Below, piece after piece: positions 63,750 to 64,000 of a stretch of 64,000 bases of DNA. The DNA is from Mycobacterium gordonae. Its GTDB lineage: Bacteria; Actinomycetota; Actinomycetes; Mycobacteriales; Mycobacteriaceae. Within the stretch, counting starts at the first letter, position 1, and each line of letters starts with the position of its first letter. Made by a program: the position numbers and the translations under genes. The DNA lies in assembly GCF_001417955.2 (NCBI RefSeq), contig NZ_LKTM01000146.1, forward strand, positions 1-64,000, given 5' to 3'. The notes under the pieces are model-generated. The model ran no database searches, was not told the DNA's origin, and saw only the letters and a program-made list of their open reading frames with translations.

Positions 63750-64000
63750 TCAGAACGAGCCGAGGTTACCGGGCTGACCAAGCAGGATCCCGGCGCTGCC
63801 GGGATTGCCCGGCGCGCCGGCACCGGATTTACCGACATTGCCGGCATTGCCACCGTTGCCGATCAGCACGGCGTTGCCGCCGTTTCCTCCGTTGCCGCCG
63901 GTGACACCATTCGGTCCAGCGCCGCCACCGGCGCCGCCGGCGCCTCCGTCCCCGATTGCGCCGCCCTTGCCGCCGTTGCCCCCGTTGCCGCCATTGCCCT
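63750..64000 (-). CDS. C-terminal part of another PE_PGRS protein (5' end outside window)
   Basis: The minus strand from the window edge encodes Gly-rich PGRS sequence ([23 protein letters not shown]) and ends L-L-G-Q-P-G-N-L-G-S-F before TGA at 63750-63752. The PE domain and start are outside the window. The stop lies 123 bases before the start of the neighbouring PE_PGRS gene on the same strand. The two are tandem copies. Confidence 0.85.
   Translation of the reverse strand, partial: GNGGNGGNGGKGGAIGDGGAGGAGGGAGPNGVTGGNGGNGGNAVLIGNGGNAGNVGKSGAGAPGNPGSAGILLGQPGNLGSF

Overview
The window looks like chromosomal DNA of a non-tuberculous, probably slow-growing Mycobacterium. The sequence is GC-rich. 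It carries PE and PE_PGRS genes, a cutinase, an MmpL-family transporter, a cyclopropane/mycolic-acid-type methyltransferase and an actinobacterial class III cyclase. From memory, several genes match the M. tuberculosis block around Rv0315 (GH16 beta-glucanase), Rv0320, Rv0321 (dcd), Rv0322 (udgA), Rv0328 (TetR), Rv0332/Rv0333 and Rv0334 (rmlA). No search was run. No phage, insertion sequence, rRNA or CRISPR array is visible.

Layout. 1-8.7 kb: tail of a Pro-rich protein, a small unknown, a cyclase/AAA/TPR signalling protein, a DUF3060-like membrane protein, an MDR oxidoreductase, the GH16 enzyme, two small genes and a PAP2-diacylglycerol-kinase fusion. 8.7-12.3 kb: a translationally coupled AraC - polyol dehydrogenase - xylulokinase operon, probably for D-arabitol or a similar polyol. 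12.3-21 kb: two methyltransferases, a lipoprotein, an MMPL transporter with a C-terminal FHA domain, a TauD/TfdA dioxygenase next to a decayed acyl-CoA-dehydrogenase-like gene, and an AbrB-type membrane protein. 21-28 kb: LuxR-type ATPase regulator, S9 peptidase, TetR regulator with a nested palindromic operator, alpha/beta hydrolase and cutinase.

28-37 kb: first member of a three-copy family with an Hsp70/actin-like N-domain, one membrane segment and a Pro/Gly-rich tail; an FGE-fold protein; a di-iron ferritin-like protein; and a probable mtnA - (Baeyer-Villiger monooxygenase-esterase fusion) - mug operon. 37-47 kb: PE protein, adhE, DD-dipeptidase, Ser/Thr kinase, a PRC-barrel/MgtE-N protein with a frameshifted Nramp-related transporter, an EEP hydrolase and a DUF456 membrane protein. 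47-54 kb: tRNA-Gly, an SRPBCC protein, an exported protein, dcd, two more members of the three-copy family, and UDP-glucose dehydrogenase. 54-64 kb: amidohydrolase, TetR, an HxlR regulator divergent from an SDR-tautomerase pair with twin operators, a PE-PGRS protein fused to a complete phosphodiesterase domain, two conserved small genes, rmlA, and two PE_PGRS genes, the last cut by the window end.

A recurring feature is a TAnnnT -10-like hexamer ending 6-9 bases before the start codon, with no Shine-Dalgarno between. This is the usual layout of leaderless mycobacterial mRNAs, and it was used to choose many start codons here. The most unusual items are the domain fusions (PE-PGRS-phosphodiesterase, MMPL-FHA, monooxygenase-esterase, PAP2-DGK) and the three-copy Hsp70/actin-like family.
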